64,000 nucleotides of DNA from CALOCV01 sp942491955 (GTDB lineage Bacteria; Chlamydiota; Chlamydiia; Chlamydiales; CALOCV01): contig CALOCV010000015.1 in the NCBI GenBank assembly GCA_942491955.1, positions 62,001-126,000 on the forward strand, given 5' to 3'. The translations under genes and the position numbers were made by a program. The stretch's first letter is position 1; the number at the start of each line of letters is the position of its first letter. The notes beneath the pieces were generated by a model. The model ran no database searches. It was not told the DNA's origin and saw only the letters and a list, made by a program, of their open reading frames with translations. This document shows, piece after piece, positions 50,701 through 58,212 of the stretch.

Positions 50701-53046
50701 CCAGGGAATGAACCGTTTACTATTCCGTTTAAGGGGAGTAACAGCCCCTCTCGAGGGTCAGAATTCGAAGATGATATCGAAAGAATTTGTTTTACCTTTC
50801 AGGATTATGCCTACAAAGAGGTCGATCAGGCCCTTGTGCAAGATTGCGTGAATACCTTTCTACAAGAGATGGATAAGGAATACAAAGAAAAGAAAAAAAA
50901 ACAACCCGGTTTTCGCTACGCACAAACACAAGCGTACATGGATTTTACCGCCATTATCCGGGCCATGGATCCAAAGAAAGAGCTAGGCCTAGTTGATGAC
51001 CTCAATTTTTACGGAGAGAATAGCAAAACATCAAAAGCAGTAGCGAAATTGGCGAACGGCATTAACAGCTCATCACAAGCACGCGTCGGATTCTGCGCAG
51101 AATATACGATGAAGCATCGGATGAATGTCTTTCCACGACAAATAAGTTCTCGTGCTGACGATTTGGTGGACATGTGTCACAGTTTTAGTGGATTTACCGG
51201 TACACCTTGGAGCCAACACACCTTCCACGATAAGATTCATACAGAAATCAACTGGGGTGTCGATGGGCATACTTACCAGATTCTCTTGCACAAAAGCCCT
51301 AAGGTGAAAAAGATCCAATACAACCCTGCATCACCATTACAATCTTTTGCAGATCTTACTGACAAAGGTTACAAAGCTCTTATCGATACGGGAGCCTATC
51401 TGCGTGGGGTAGAGAACGAAGACTTTATCGTACAAGCTCTGGATAATGCCGAAGAGGGGAGTGTTGGAATTTACTATGATGAAACAGGAACCCTTGTCGG
51501 TAGGAAAAAAGGGGAGAAAGCGGTTCCTCTCGACCAGATGGAAGAGGGAGATCTCGAGAAAAGGATTACCCTCTATGACCAATCGCATACTGTGGGTACT
51601 GACGTCAAACAGGCAAAAACTGCTGTTGCGGCAGTAACAATTGGTGGTTCTACACCCATTTACGAGCTGTTTCAAGCTGTTTGGCGTATGCGACAGATCG
51701 ATCAAGAACAAGCCGTTGAGTTTCTTATTTCCGATGCAGTAGAATCGCTTATTCGAGAAAAAATTGGCAAGCCCGAGGGAGATCTTACGACAGAAAATAT
51801 CCTCCAATTTTGCCTTCTGAACCAGGCAGAAATTGAGGCGGAGGTCAACTATCGAGCCGAAGTGGGGAAAATTGGATTAAAAGGCCCTCAACGGATGTTC
51901 GATGAAATTGTCGACATAGGACAACGTCTCTCGCAAGTCGATGCGCAAAATAAAATGAAAGAGATTTTTCCCATCTTTAGAGAGAGGCTAACAAAAAATA
52001 AGAAACCAGTCGAAGAGGAATTTGACGAATATGCAAGCCCTACAAAAGGGGCAAAACCAAACGCTGTTCTTGATTATATAAAAAAAGAAGAAGCCCTAAA
52101 TCTCGAGAACATTGCGGAAAAAATTCCTCTCAGCCACGCGTCAGTGAAAGGCGATATTCAGCTCGTGTCTACAGAAATCAAGAATCGTCAGCCGATGCCG
52201 GAAAATTTGGCTCCTGAAGAAGTGGTTCAAGGTGGCGAACGCGCAGGAGGGATGCAAGAGGCCGAAGCCGAGGCGTACGTTGAAACAGCTTTTGAATCCT
52301 TTACCCCTGAAGAAGAACCTCCAGAGCCAGAACCCGTAGAAATCCAACCCTCTCCCGGTGGAGGTGAAACACAAATGACGGGAAATCCCATTCTTCATGA
52401 AGAACTAAGGGAGTTGGAAACTTTGGATGATGCTGCATTACAAGCAAAAGCAATAGGTGGCTATCCTAAATATTTTCAAGTAAGTAATATGGTTCCCTTG
52501 CTGGGAAAGGAATTTTTTGTGGGAGGAACCTACGAAGGGCGCATGCCTAGAGATGCTTTGGATGAGAATATGCCTAATGAGGAAAAAATACAAAGAGAAC
52601 GAACTCTTCTTCATGTTGAGCGGCTACCCATTAATGAAGCACTATTTATCAAATCCCACCAAGGGTGGCGTGTCATTTTTGGAAGCACCCACGACTCTTA
52701 TCCCTCTTTCTCAACCTTTCCTGCCGAGACCAGGACTCCCTGTTCTTTTGTCGCAGTCACCGCGGGAAAACCTGTTTTTCTCAATAAAAACGTCAACTTT
52801 GACAAGCTTGATCCAGAAGAGAAAAAAGAATTTTTAACACTATATACGCAACTCAAGTTCTTTAAAGGAGAATTTGAGTATAGTCAAGACGAACTTGCCG
52901 TCTTGAGAGAATGGATTGGAAGGTTCCCCAGTATTCCACTTGTACGAAGTTACTATGAAACACAGATAAAGGGAACTTTATCTGCGCAGAAACAGAGAAT
53001 GTACACAAAAAGTCCTCTTCGGAACCTCTTTGATATCATGACGTAA
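44731..53046 (+). CDS. giant SF2-like ATPase protein with DUF3638/DUF3645-type core
   Basis: 2771 residues, no signal peptide or membrane helix. About 1700-1850: QLGMGGGKSKVITPLLAKEK (Walker A-like), LVCIVHPRALSETNRRDL, FITATKSSLLSFR and VVSDEIHEVLNIK (Walker B-like DE), the order of DUF3638. About 2150-2330: FSGFTGTPWSQ, TLYDQSHTVGTDVKQAKTAV and LFQAVWRMRQIDQEQAVEF, corresponding to helicase motifs III, V and VI in DUF3645-like regions. About 1180-1230 is TPR-like (GYLQLAYICFAHKEYSNALA). About 2500-2560 is an acidic Pro/Glu-rich linker before a 200-residue C-terminal domain. Such proteins are known from fungi and a few intracellular bacteria; their role is unknown. The ATG follows AAGAGG. 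Confidence 0.8.
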   Translation: MVLPLSTRVTTRQFSINMEHEKKLYHCTLNIEQKELEELSGKILSSSEEKDSRSSMEREYDVIRSIVEKAFTRELGKMRGKKFSIDVSKSTESKEPARAVVRGGDRPEGFFDVELKRTEMGATPWKALRIVETTNHKTLLERFNTERVKKQGIFGKIEQILDKFFQLLGKKFACIDRLWRGITGRHTLPWNIKDLVAVCDYGEGSEVKMEEALAYMGRAVKSTEPKLSNQLLQASRMSKRVRNRKKLPEEEKKFSKRLQELPPSSFSDEVLFLPYFYGTAEMLGKVTRTEKGYSLLIVNFTDDVKKELNLPEEIESLEVTDLEFTDIENITRQMIRGEKIELEKQKKKGKCLQKEGEKKEDTFSLLSEMVSRSIGNKDEYEYSQLGLKLRLFLDICKGTDKWLQDPDYHDLVERSCYALMDEAKQKISTSTIPKTLKDTDLGNIERELRKILNLTEEHHPQVPEITNYTLANLGGSSFPRIDEEPTQVGTLSPKELTADLSVQKGITRGTNGLLQDIKDKLQFVPTLPAEIEGEIKKELKYMPYPFTDATIVKDAERALYFPSISSEKFGLSREEQKALIYTLHSQKTNPPAEREFITIANQEEKKALAHYTLQAILDNPRIGRSETAQAWLMKQLFVEKRIDTLLADDQGKRILKEIGEEFKRMIPKMIEVPRKGAIDKEQYAGGLFLLRLVGEIDYYAKQKNIDLQLFNEKETNNYEMLVTTITRLAGQDDARSNEIKALVIPEFIGMIHDRIATGLLSKEQIPEPLLGHLLSAITYCRREGVASPFLASKVKQLEPFVFALAKERVEQSQFDGVRTYLNDIDSELAGENIQWQIKEFPILQALRHGQKIELDLLTGEVFSGGKRVGYLPQEVKNHEDLIRLYPKAGSLLWVIERSDDDPSLVVYSPPEDSTIRIITKDGAFQSIEKKFSNEKGEVWGVYHHFPAQDAVVEGKPVSGEEDDLPLKVAQAIRNRFCWVSKEENAVFITEGTGKYFGVFEQREGEDTRVILANQKTLLSPEESGLRRFTSFDRPENMLLYGEKGETSEVEFPLLRMNASGVPLSYTLKKEGNNVFAESPLFAGWKLAPFTKRPGLHKGDRIGSLLAPAIPPGFTTYQLLEKGNRQKILLLHRPLKRGKSVEGTRAKGTYRTKREDVADQNTVVFEYNLNPETNRLEASTAEGYLQLAYICFAHKEYSNALAYLEKAQSSTGDTKKFAQIFKWIQEWDDSSDLGKATQLRLLCFAERVRGEEKIREKQKVKTRKEGNKIEPVGKSPYKEKIQELSSSISNTDFPDPIALRQRDKETLEQLEIESVLGKESTVMEKQISQLEKKLGLPKDVSLTESLKVDTIPLQEKTIIGEAYFERIGSSYFKTEHRMYPKVETKFFDETKEKTKSKATKRLADEHKKDFEVAQNIVTVEATTTKKNAEELQKDLEKIHEKFVEEKENALRRSLTLLEGVGGAGAAVIDRAIGDEEYATIDSLVEIWRRGDLMDPTKGKKEIRKIAKRDIKEAELRDIDWIVTQYLAAVANLRHIERTQSAAKDYIASCQAKKEGDPRLAQDLYNLVSHKRHYALYTQMSDLQFTDVVSVMSKNDEIKKSIFQTMNRHFSIPEEAASVKNQIQDAINHKSDLSVLRILENNKLVEEIFKDIQADPQFIRDLCQQASDRDYRHLLSIEHACELTLRQAQVTILREMVSNPNVASQLGMGGGKSKVITPLLAKEKATGKNLVCIVHPRALSETNRRDLDNTNRRLFGQEMFHFDYNRFSALEAEDLREIRYKLLQTIDSKGFITATKSSLLSFRNSYISLIEEISTEDPLDLAKCAKAEEMAKILKIFKERMDVVSDEIHEVLNIKEEVNFAAGDRTRINQTKVQVGLACMTAILQSKPGEPLHILREALENNSQAKLSPKTREGLLESLAEALLQPDEKNKEMVNYLVGKREDKPQEMKNLKGDNRDRYNELACLRAFLRKGFQSTLKKECLVDYGRDLTPTPGNEPFTIPFKGSNSPSRGSEFEDDIERICFTFQDYAYKEVDQALVQDCVNTFLQEMDKEYKEKKKKQPGFRYAQTQAYMDFTAIIRAMDPKKELGLVDDLNFYGENSKTSKAVAKLANGINSSSQARVGFCAEYTMKHRMNVFPRQISSRADDLVDMCHSFSGFTGTPWSQHTFHDKIHTEINWGVDGHTYQILLHKSPKVKKIQYNPASPLQSFADLTDKGYKALIDTGAYLRGVENEDFIVQALDNAEEGSVGIYYDETGTLVGRKKGEKAVPLDQMEEGDLEKRITLYDQSHTVGTDVKQAKTAVAAVTIGGSTPIYELFQAVWRMRQIDQEQAVEFLISDAVESLIREKIGKPEGDLTTENILQFCLLNQAEIEAEVNYRAEVGKIGLKGPQRMFDEIVDIGQRLSQVDAQNKMKEIFPIFRERLTKNKKPVEEEFDEYASPTKGAKPNAVLDYIKKEEALNLENIAEKIPLSHASVKGDIQLVSTEIKNRQPMPENLAPEEVVQGGERAGGMQEAEAEAYVETAFESFTPEEEPPEPEPVEIQPSPGGGETQMTGNPILHEELRELETLDDAALQAKAIGGYPKYFQVSNMVPLLGKEFFVGGTYEGRMPRDALDENMPNEEKIQRERTLLHVERLPINEALFIKSHQGWRVIFGSTHDSYPSFSTFPAETRTPCSFVAVTAGKPVFLNKNVNFDKLDPEEKKEFLTLYTQLKFFKGEFEYSQDELAVLREWIGRFPSIPLVRSYYETQIKGTLSAQKQRMYTKSPLRNLFDIMT

Positions 53047-53084
53047 TACCAAACGAGATAAGGATTAGGATCGGTGTCGCGGTA
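53047..53084. mobile_element. minimal TACC...GGTA element on a stop codon
   Basis: 38 bp beginning TACCAAACGAGATAAGG and ending GTCGCGGTA, flanked by TAA at 53044-53046 (the stop codon of the giant gene) and 53085-53087. The ends match the MITE classes only over TACC(AAACG)/GGTA, so this could be a deletion relic or coincidence. Confidence 0.4.
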
Positions 53085-53114
53085 TAACATACTCCTTTGT
53101 CGTAATGCTCTAGC

Positions 53115-54158
53115 ATGTTATGTTGCAGAGAAAAACCGCCGAAGGATGGTTTTGTGCGTTATTGTCAACAATGCATCTTTTTTTTTCTGTGCGTATTTTG
53201 TTCGTGTTCTGTGGAAGGCTCTTTTGATGGAATGGTCTGGGTCCCCGGAGGAGAGTTTGCTATGGGAAGTGATGCTGTCGATGCCAAAGAGGATGAAAAA
53301 CCTCCCCATCGCGTTCAAGTCGATGGATTTTGGATCGATGCAACCCTCGTGACCAATCGAGAATTTATGCAGTTTGTCGAAGAGACGGGCTATGTAACAA
53401 CCGCAGAGAAGACTCCCACAATCGAAGAAATCATGATCCAAGTCCCTCCTGGGACACCTCTCCTGTCGAATGAGGCTCTTGTCGCCGCCTCGTTAGTTTT
53501 TCAACCACCGAAAGATCGGATCTCTCGCAGCACCATGCACTTTTGGTGGGCGTGGGTTCCTGGCACTAGTTGGCAACACCCCGATGGACCCAATAGCTCC
53601 ATTGCAGGGAGAGAGGATCATCCCGTGGTGCATGTCTCGTGGTTCGATGCCGTGGCTTATGCCGAATGGGCGGGCAAACGTCTCCCTACTGAGGCAGAAT
53701 GGGAGTTTGCAGCAAGTGGAGGACGAGAAGGGACGATCTATACGTGGGGCAATGAGCCTTTTTCGGAAGAAGAGCCACAGGCAAACATCTGGCATGGGGA
53801 ATTTCCCTATCACAGCACAAAACCGGGTGGTTATTTCGGTACAACAGAGGTGAAATCTTTTCCACCCAACTCTTATGGGCTCTATGATATGGCGGGAAAT
53901 GTATGGGAATGGTGTTCTGATCTCTACCATCACGCCTATTATCAAGAAGAGAACCTCAGAGGAATTTCACACAACCCTAAGGGACCTACAACGAGCTTCG
54001 ATCCTAAAGAACCTTATGCCACTAAACGCGTGCAAAGGGGCGGGTCGTTTCTGTGCCATAAAAGTTATTGCAAGGGATACCGCATCAGCGCGCGTATGAA
54101 AACATGTTCCGATACCAGCTTAAGCCATACGGGCTTCCGATGTGCAAAAGATCAATAA
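53115..54158 (+). CDS. formylglycine-generating enzyme (sulfatase-modifying factor)
   Basis: 347 residues. Oxidises the active-site Cys of sulfatases to formylglycine. The start MLCCREKPPKDGFVRYCQQC-IFFFLCVFCSCS is an unusual Cys-rich signal/lipoprotein-like sequence; start somewhat uncertain. The FGE fold is clear: GMVWVPGGEFAMGSD, GFWIDATLVTNREFMQFVE, HPVVHVSWFDAVAYAEWAGK, PTEAEWEFAASGG, YGLYDMAGNVWEWCSD and GGSFLCHKSYCKGYR. The last holds the two catalytic Cys (about 314 and 319), absent from most SUMF-fold proteins that are not FGE. Directly followed by a sulfatase gene (16-base gap). Confidence 0.93.
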   Translation: MLCCREKPPKDGFVRYCQQCIFFFLCVFCSCSVEGSFDGMVWVPGGEFAMGSDAVDAKEDEKPPHRVQVDGFWIDATLVTNREFMQFVEETGYVTTAEKTPTIEEIMIQVPPGTPLLSNEALVAASLVFQPPKDRISRSTMHFWWAWVPGTSWQHPDGPNSSIAGREDHPVVHVSWFDAVAYAEWAGKRLPTEAEWEFAASGGREGTIYTWGNEPFSEEEPQANIWHGEFPYHSTKPGGYFGTTEVKSFPPNSYGLYDMAGNVWEWCSDLYHHAYYQEENLRGISHNPKGPTTSFDPKEPYATKRVQRGGSFLCHKSYCKGYRISARMKTCSDTSLSHTGFRCAKDQ

Positions 54159-54174
54159 AGGATTGTAAGAAATA

Positions 54175-55785
54175 ATGAATATGTGTCTATTCAAATCTAT
54201 ATTTTTGGGAATGGTGTGGCTTTTAGGAAGCTTCCATTCTCTTAGTGCAGCTAATAAGCCGAATATCATTATGATCATGGGCGATGATATTGGCATGTGG
54301 AATATCGGTGCTTATCATCGTGGACTCATGGCAGCAAAGACTCCGAATATCGATCGATTAGCGAAGGAAGGAATGATGTTTACCGACTACTATGCCGAAG
54401 CAAGTTGCACGGCAGGACGTGCCAATTTCATTACTGGCGAGCTTCCGATTCGTACAGGACTTACTACAGTGGGCCAAGCGGGTGCATCGCTCGGGATGCC
54501 AGCCCAAGCACCCACAATCGCTACAGTGCTTAAAAACATGGGTTACGCCACCGGACAATTTGGTAAAAATCACCTAGGAGATAAGAACGAATTTTTGCCC
54601 ACCCTTCACGGTTTTGATGAATTTTACGGCTATCTCTACCATCTCGACGCGATGGAAGACCCCTTCCATCCCAATTATCCCCAAGAATTAAAAGAGACAA
54701 TTGGTCCTCGCAATGTCTTGCACACGTGGGCAACGAGTGTCGATGACCCAACGGTCGAGCCGCGATGGGGAAAAGTGGGAAAACAGAAAATTGTCGACGA
54801 GGGCCCCTTGCCACCTCACCCCATAGAGGGCATCAAGCTCAATATGGAGACGGTGGATGATGTCATTTTAGAAAAAGCCTTTGCCTTTATCGACAAAGCT
54901 CATAAAGAGGGAAAACCGTTCTTCGTCTGGCTTAACCCGACGCGGATGCATGTGTTCACGCACCTCTCTCCCAAGTACGAGTCGATGCGCAATGCCGATA
55001 ACGGATGGACCATCTCCGAAGCGGGAATGGCCCAGTTCGATGACATTGTTGGTGCCGTTATGAAGCACATTGAAGAATTGGGCATTGCTGATAACACGAT
55101 CATTGGTGTAACCACAGATAATGGCGCGGAGACGTTTACTTGGCCCGATGGGGGCATCAGCCCTTTCGCGGGTACAAAAGGGATTGCGACCGAAGGTGGT
55201 TTTCGCGTTACTATGATCGTTCGATGGCCGGGGCACATCCCTGCAGGAGAGGTCGAGAATGGTCTTATGTCGGGTTTGGACTGGTTCCCTACTCTTGTTG
55301 CTGCTGCAGGCAATCTCAATATTATCGAAGAACTCAAAGAGGGAAAGACCCTCAATGGGAAAAAATATCAGGTTCATCTCGATGGTTACAACCAACTCGA
55401 TATGCTGACAAAAGGAGGGGAATCCAACCGCAATGAGATCTGGTATTTTACCGAATTGAATCTTGCTGCAGCGCGCATTGGCGATTATAAGTACGTCTTT
55501 ATCACACAACCAGGGGGATGGTTTGGCGATAAGGAACATTTGGATTGGCCTCAAATTGTGAATTTGCGATTAGACCCCTTTGAAAGAGCAGGACTAAACC
55601 AATCTCTTATGGCAGCCAATTGGTGGGCATTTCAATTTTGGCGCTATGTCTTTGTTCAGAATGAAGTGGCGAAGTTAGCCAAGACAGCAGAGGCTTTCCC
55701 TCCGATGCAAGAAGGGGCGAGTTTCAACCTGGAATCGGTTAAGAAGCAAATTGAAAAGGCAACCAATTCTAGGATGGGCAATTAG
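54175..55785 (+). CDS. exported arylsulfatase-type sulfatase
   Basis: 536 residues with signal peptide (to about residue 25, SLSA-ANKPN). Metal site KPNIIMIMGDDIGMWN; modification site SCTAGRANFITGELPIRTGL, where Cys78 in C-T-A-G-R would become formylglycine; further conserved GKNHLGD and TTDNGAETFTWPDGG and GTKGIATEGGFRVTMIVRWPG. It is served by the FGE gene just upstream. Periplasmic or exported sulfate-ester hydrolase; the substrate could be host glycan or lipid sulfate but the sequence does not say. Confidence 0.93.
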   Translation: MNMCLFKSIFLGMVWLLGSFHSLSAANKPNIIMIMGDDIGMWNIGAYHRGLMAAKTPNIDRLAKEGMMFTDYYAEASCTAGRANFITGELPIRTGLTTVGQAGASLGMPAQAPTIATVLKNMGYATGQFGKNHLGDKNEFLPTLHGFDEFYGYLYHLDAMEDPFHPNYPQELKETIGPRNVLHTWATSVDDPTVEPRWGKVGKQKIVDEGPLPPHPIEGIKLNMETVDDVILEKAFAFIDKAHKEGKPFFVWLNPTRMHVFTHLSPKYESMRNADNGWTISEAGMAQFDDIVGAVMKHIEELGIADNTIIGVTTDNGAETFTWPDGGISPFAGTKGIATEGGFRVTMIVRWPGHIPAGEVENGLMSGLDWFPTLVAAAGNLNIIEELKEGKTLNGKKYQVHLDGYNQLDMLTKGGESNRNEIWYFTELNLAAARIGDYKYVFITQPGGWFGDKEHLDWPQIVNLRLDPFERAGLNQSLMAANWWAFQFWRYVFVQNEVAKLAKTAEAFPPMQEGASFNLESVKKQIEKATNSRMGN

Positions 55786-55790
55786 GTACC

Positions 55791-56807
55791 ATGCAACAAA
55801 TAACAAAAAAAAAACTCTTCACCGTTTTTCTCGGGATTGTATTGGTTGCGATCCTTTTTTATGTATCATTCCGTTCTGTAAGCAAAGATCCTTTGCCCTC
55901 CTGGAATGAGGGAGCAACAAAACAGGCCATCTTGCAGTTTGTTCGCGATGTCACGCGGGAAGGGGGGCCCTATTTCATTGAGCCAGAGGAACGAATTGCT
56001 ACCTTTGACAACGATGGGACGTTGTGGACATCGCATCCGATGTACTTCCAGTTATTTTTTGTGGTGGACCGCATTAGTCAACTTGCACACCAACATCCAG
56101 AGTGGAAAAGCACACAGCCTTATAAAGCGGTATTAGAAAATGACGCAAAGGCATTCGCTCATTTTGGAGAAAAAGAGATTCTCGAAATGGTGATGGCAAC
56201 CCATGCCGGAATGAGTACAGAGGAGTTCGAGCAAATCGTAAAAGATTGGATCACCCATGCCAAGCATCCACGATTCCATCGCCCCTTCACGGATCTTGTC
56301 TTTCAGCCTATGCTCGAGTTGCTTAAATATTTAAGAGCAAATGGTTTTAAAACTTATATCGTCTCTGGGGGAGGCGTTGAATTCATGCGTCCTTGGACCG
56401 AAAAGGTATATGGAATACCACCGGAACAGGTCATTGGATCGAGCATCAAAACAAAGTTTGAGATAGAGGGAGGAAAACCGATCCTCTTTCGCCTTCCCGA
56501 AGTCAATTTTATCGACGACGAGGAGGGGAAGCCCATCGGCATCAATCAATACATTGGCAGGCGGCCCGTCTTTGCCTTTGGCAATGCCGATGCCGACATT
56601 CCCATGCTCGAATGGACCGAAGCGGGCAAAGGCAAGCGGTTCGTGGGGTTGGTGCACCATACCGATGCCGCGCGAGAATACGCTTATGACAGAGATACAT
56701 CGTTTGGGCGTTTAGATAGGGGACTTGACGAAGCGAAACAACGAGGATGGACCGTCGTTGATATGAAGAAAGATTGGAAGGTTATCTATCCATTTGAACA
56801 AAAGTGA
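55791..56807 (+). CDS. membrane-anchored HAD-family phosphatase
   Basis: 338 residues. One N-terminal helix (KLFTVFLGIVLVAILFYVSF) without obvious cleavage, so anchored with the enzyme outside. HAD motif I RIATFDNDGTLW (DxDGT), motif II in FKTYIVSGGGVEFM, motif III/IV in PVFAFGNADADIPMLEW. Similar proteins are often annotated as phosphoserine-phosphatase-like. It starts 6 bases after the sulfatase stop: the third gene of the FGE-sulfatase-HAD operon, perhaps removing phosphate from the same class of substrate. Confidence 0.9.
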   Translation: MQQITKKKLFTVFLGIVLVAILFYVSFRSVSKDPLPSWNEGATKQAILQFVRDVTREGGPYFIEPEERIATFDNDGTLWTSHPMYFQLFFVVDRISQLAHQHPEWKSTQPYKAVLENDAKAFAHFGEKEILEMVMATHAGMSTEEFEQIVKDWITHAKHPRFHRPFTDLVFQPMLELLKYLRANGFKTYIVSGGGVEFMRPWTEKVYGIPPEQVIGSSIKTKFEIEGGKPILFRLPEVNFIDDEEGKPIGINQYIGRRPVFAFGNADADIPMLEWTEAGKGKRFVGLVHHTDAAREYAYDRDTSFGRLDRGLDEAKQRGWTVVDMKKDWKVIYPFEQK

Positions 56808-56829
56808 CTGCTCCTTCGCCTTTAGGCGA

Positions 56830-56938
56830 CTATAGTTTATAGGTTTTCGCGTTGTCCCTGGGGTGTTTTGAGAAAAAAAGGATTGAAAGAGGCTTTAATG
56901 TGGAGTGCGGAGGCCTTGGCCTCTGCTCTATAGTTTAT
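56830..56938. repeat. partial copy of element B
   Basis: Begins CTATAGTTTATAGGTTTTCG and follows 21991-22085 with few changes through the GGAGGCCTTGGCCTC hairpin, then ends in CTATAGTTTAT. The large right half present at 22086-22461 is missing. It contributes the hairpin after the HAD gene and may serve as its terminator. 56940-57063 shows nothing else I recognise. Confidence 0.7.
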
Positions 56939-57063
56939 CCTGACTTCAGCATTTTAGGTTACCCTTGAACTCGATTTCCCTAAAGTAGCCCTGCCTTTTA
57001 AAATGTAGTGCCCTAAATAAAATAGATGTTGACTATATATGGCAAGCAAGCTAATATCGTCGT

Positions 57064-57487
57064 ATGTTTATTCGAGTAAAATCCACAGCCCATCCGCATA
57101 AAAATAAAGTTCAAATCTGCGAAAGCATTCGCCAAGGTTCTAAAGTCAAGCAAGTTATAGTTAGACATGTTGGTGTTTCACAAAGTGAAAATGAGCTTGA
57201 AGAGTTAAAGAGGCTTGCAAAAACACTAATAGCTCAAATAGAAGAAGAAAGAAAAGGTCCGTTTCTCTTTTCAACGGAAAACTTAAACGGCAAGAAACCT
57301 GATGAGCTTTGTCTTGATGTTACTGCTGAAAAATTGAAGAACCTAAAGAGGTCTCAGAGTCACTTGTTGTAGATCTCAATGATCTTTTAGAGCAAAAAAG
57401 AATAGTTGAGGGATTTCATGATGTTTGGGTATCTTTTTAACTCTCTAGGTTTCAATAATATACTTACGAAAAAGAAAAGTGAAGTCC
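57064..57487 (+). pseudogene. IS1634-family transposase, 5' part
   Basis: MFIRVKSTAHPHKNKVQICE-SIRQGSKVKQVIVRHVGVSQ is the typical start of IS1634-type (IS4-superfamily) transposases. After 57350 the frame shifts (LVVDLNDLLEQKRIVEGFHD) and shifts again (GYLFNSLGFNNILTKKKSEV), until it is cut by an IS5-like element at about 57488. The rest resumes at about 58213. Confidence 0.8.
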
Positions 57488-57570
57488 TTAGAGCCTGTTC
57501 AGAATTTTTTTAATAAATAAATTTCAATCGATAATAATAAAAAACTACCACAGAGGACACAGAGAGGGTT

Positions 57571-57975
57571 TTATATCTTCATTCTGCGAATGCCTTCTAC
57601 TAGTCGTTTTACATTAAAATTAATAAGTAATCCTCGAGTGCAGGCTCCATAGAGCCGTAAATATGACAATAGTTGTGCTTCATGTATTGGCGCTATTCCG
57701 TTCACCGATTTAATTTCTATGATTACTTGATCCTCTACAACCATATCAAGACGATAGCCACAATCCAACATGACATCTTTATAAAAGATGGGTAGAGGTT
57801 GTTGTGCTTCAACTTTCAACTTCCTTAGCCTTAATTCATAAATAAGACAAGCTTCATAGGCTGATTCAAGCAGTCCTGGCCCCAGGGCACGATGTACATC
57901 GACAGCAGCCCCTATGATCGCACCTGTTAAAGGATCAGTTTCCTGTCCTTCAGATACTTCAAGAAACCAAATAAT
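57571..57975 (-). CDS. GxxExxY family protein (PD-(D/E)XK-like)
   Basis: The frame is open from about 57990 and reads VSEGQETDPLTGAIIGAAVD, VHRALGPGLLESAYEACLIY (the GxxExxY motif is GLLESAY), VEAQQPLPIFYKD, DCGYRLDMVVEDQVIIEIKS and ends RGLLINFNVKRLVEGIRRMKI. About 130 residues, normal family size. The only ATG in frame is at 57819, too late; ATT at 57975 or 57972 is the possible start, otherwise the gene has lost its start. Function unknown; family often found in repeat cassettes as here. Confidence 0.75.
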   Translation of the reverse strand: MIWFLEVSEGQETDPLTGAIIGAAVDVHRALGPGLLESAYEACLIYELRLRKLKVEAQQPLPIFYKDVMLDCGYRLDMVVEDQVIIEIKSVNGIAPIHEAQLLSYLRLYGACTRGLLINFNVKRLVEGIRRMKI

Positions 57976-58015
57976 TAATAAAAAACCTCTCTGTGTTCTC
58001 TGTGGACTCTGTAGT

Positions 58016-58207
58016 TTATAATCTTTTCACAACCAAAACAGCAAAAGCAACTATAACCATATGTAGACTGGTATTTAGCTTTCTTTCGCAATTTTTCCAT
58101 AACCTACGGCACTTCTCTAACCAGGCGAAAGAACGTTCCACAACCCATCTTTTAGGAATTATTTTAAATGTATGAAGCTCGCTCCGTCGAGCAAAAGAGC
58201 AACCCAA
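58016..58207 (-). pseudogene. IS5-family transposase C-terminal fragment
   Basis: ELHTFKIIPKRWVVERSFAW-LEKCRRLWKNCERKLNTSLH: the final DDE glutamate region, closely similar to the end of the 31216-31737 orfB but a distinct copy (SLHMVIVAFAVLVVKRL here). N-terminal three quarters absent. Confidence 0.8.
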
Positions 58208-58212
58208 GAAAT

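Larger units (their letters stand above)
57488..58212 (-). mobile_element. truncated IS5-like element carrying a GxxExxY cassette, inserted in the IS1634 gene
   Basis: Left end AGAGCCTGTTCAGAATTTTT at 57490 resembles the IS5 terminus; 58019-58207 encodes the transposase C-terminus. Between the transposase stop and the IS end lies the GxxExxY cassette with its inverted repeats (AACTACCACAGAGGACACAG at 57542 and TCTCTGTGGACTCTGTAGTT at 57998). The 5' two thirds of the transposase are gone. Confidence 0.7.
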
